Assembly (NCBI GenBank): GCA_000831005.1 | Contig: CP007152.1 | Span: 3,410,001 to 3,474,000, forward strand | Length of the DNA: 64,000 nucleotides | Direction of reading: 5' to 3' | Source of the DNA: Marinobacter salarius | GTDB taxonomy: Bacteria > Pseudomonadota > Gammaproteobacteria > Pseudomonadales > Oleiphilaceae | In this document: piece after piece, positions 63,302-64,000 of the stretch | Layout: each line of letters begins with the position of its first letter | Position numbering within the stretch: the first letter of the stretch is position 1 | Program-made: the position numbers and the translations under genes | Notes under the pieces: generated by a model | The model's database searches: none | Told to the model about the DNA's origin: nothing | What the model saw: the letters and a program-made list of their open reading frames with translations, nothing else

Positions 63302-64000
63302 CTGCGCCGAGAGTGCTGGTCTTTGATTCAGGCGTTGGCGGATTGAGCGTTGCTGCTTGTATCCACCAACAGTTGCCGGGGGTGAAGTTGGTGTACCTGG
63401 CTGATAACGCGGGCTTTCCCTACGGCGCCCAACCGGGATCGGTGGTCATTGAGCGCAGCCAGACACTGATCCGGCTGGCGCTGTCGGAATTCCCCTGTGA
63501 TGTCATTGTGGTGGCGTGCAACACCGCGAGCACGGTGGTGTTGCCGCATCTTCGGGCCATGACATCGATACCGGTGATCGGCGTGGTGCCGGCGGTAAAG
63601 CCTGCGGCGGCGGTGTCTGAAAACCGTCGTATTGGTCTGCTGGCCACCCCCGCCACTGTTCGCCGGCCCTATCTTGCCGACCTGATTGACGAGTTTGCCA
63701 GTGATTGCACGGTGGAACGGCTGGGGCATCCGGACTTGGTTCAATGGATCGAAAATCTGGTGTCCGGTTCGCCAGTCCCCGAACAGGCCTTGTCCGTGGC
63801 ATTGCAACCATTCCGGGACGTGGGCGTGGACACTGTGGTTCTGGGCTGCACTCATTACCCGCTGATAAAGGATCTGCTGCAGAGCCAGTTGCCGACCGTA
63901 AAACACTGGGTGGATTCCGGAGAGGCGATCGCCCGCCGGGCGGCCTGGTTATTCGAACAGCAGGGGCTGGAAGTGAAAAGTCTTATGGCCCTCAACAACG
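63298..64000 (+). CDS. murI: Glutamate racemase, partial
   Basis: Makes D-glutamate for peptidoglycan. It starts with GTG at 63298, overlapping the nudC stop, and is cut by the right edge after about 234 residues. Visible motifs are VLVFDSGVGGLSV with the first catalytic Asp/Ser region, VVACNTAS with the first catalytic Cys, and VVLGCTHYPLI with the second Cys. The typical length is about 265, so only the last few helices are missing. Confidence 0.95.
   Translation, partial: MTAPRVLVFDSGVGGLSVAACIHQQLPGVKLVYLADNAGFPYGAQPGSVVIERSQTLIRLALSEFPCDVIVVACNTASTVVLPHLRAMTSIPVIGVVPAVKPAAAVSENRRIGLLATPATVRRPYLADLIDEFASDCTVERLGHPDLVQWIENLVSGSPVPEQALSVALQPFRDVGVDTVVLGCTHYPLIKDLLQSQLPTVKHWVDSGEAIARRAAWLFEQQGLEVKSLMALNN

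Overview
The window is chromosomal DNA from a marine gammaproteobacterium, most likely Marinobacter or a close relative. I infer this from protein sequence character and from gene order: alaS-lysC-csrA-tRNA(Ser)-tRNA(Arg), oadGAB, rpoE-rseABC-mucD, lepA-lepB-rnc-era-recO-pdxJ, gacS divergent from cysM-rlmD-relA-mazG, and adk-tsaB-uppP. No search was run, so the genus is an inference.

Layout. 1-5185: an RDD membrane protein (partial), alaS, lysC, csrA and three tRNA genes. 5189-10920: a DUF2058 protein, dbpA and the sodium-pumping oxaloacetate decarboxylase genes oadGAB. 10946-21100: the accessory part. It holds the SOS mutagenesis cassette imuA-imuB-dnaE2 behind a LexA box, phhB and a YrhK-domain gene, then a chromosomal integron: an integrase behind its own LexA box and five gene cassettes separated by four attC sites. 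The array ends in a REP-like repeat and a 105-bp palindromic element. 21206-29142: prfB with its programmed frameshift, lysS, ung, an HDOD gene, ygfZ, ygfX, sdhE and nadB. 29159-36495: the sigma-E envelope stress operon and a CHASE-PAS-GGDEF-EAL protein. 36594-42694: lepA to pdxJ. 42710-51285: gacS, cysM, rlmD, relA and mazG. 51385-64000: two small convergent paralogs, ppc, a deacylase-HDOD protein, adk, tsaB, uppP, rsmJ, plsB, nudC and the start of murI.

The genes fall into functional groups. LexA boxes sit in front of both the error-prone polymerase cassette and the integron integrase, so DNA damage should raise point mutation and cassette shuffling together. Stress and lifestyle control is also dense: RpoE with its anti-sigma system, GacS, CsrA, RelA and a c-di-GMP enzyme.

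A technical feature affects most of the annotation. About 31 reading-frame breaks fall in otherwise intact, conserved, often essential genes. Nearly all are explained by one missing base (three need two bases, or one extra), usually in a short G or C run. I treat these as base-calling or assembly errors and give each gene its full extent. The prfB shift goes the other way and is genuine.
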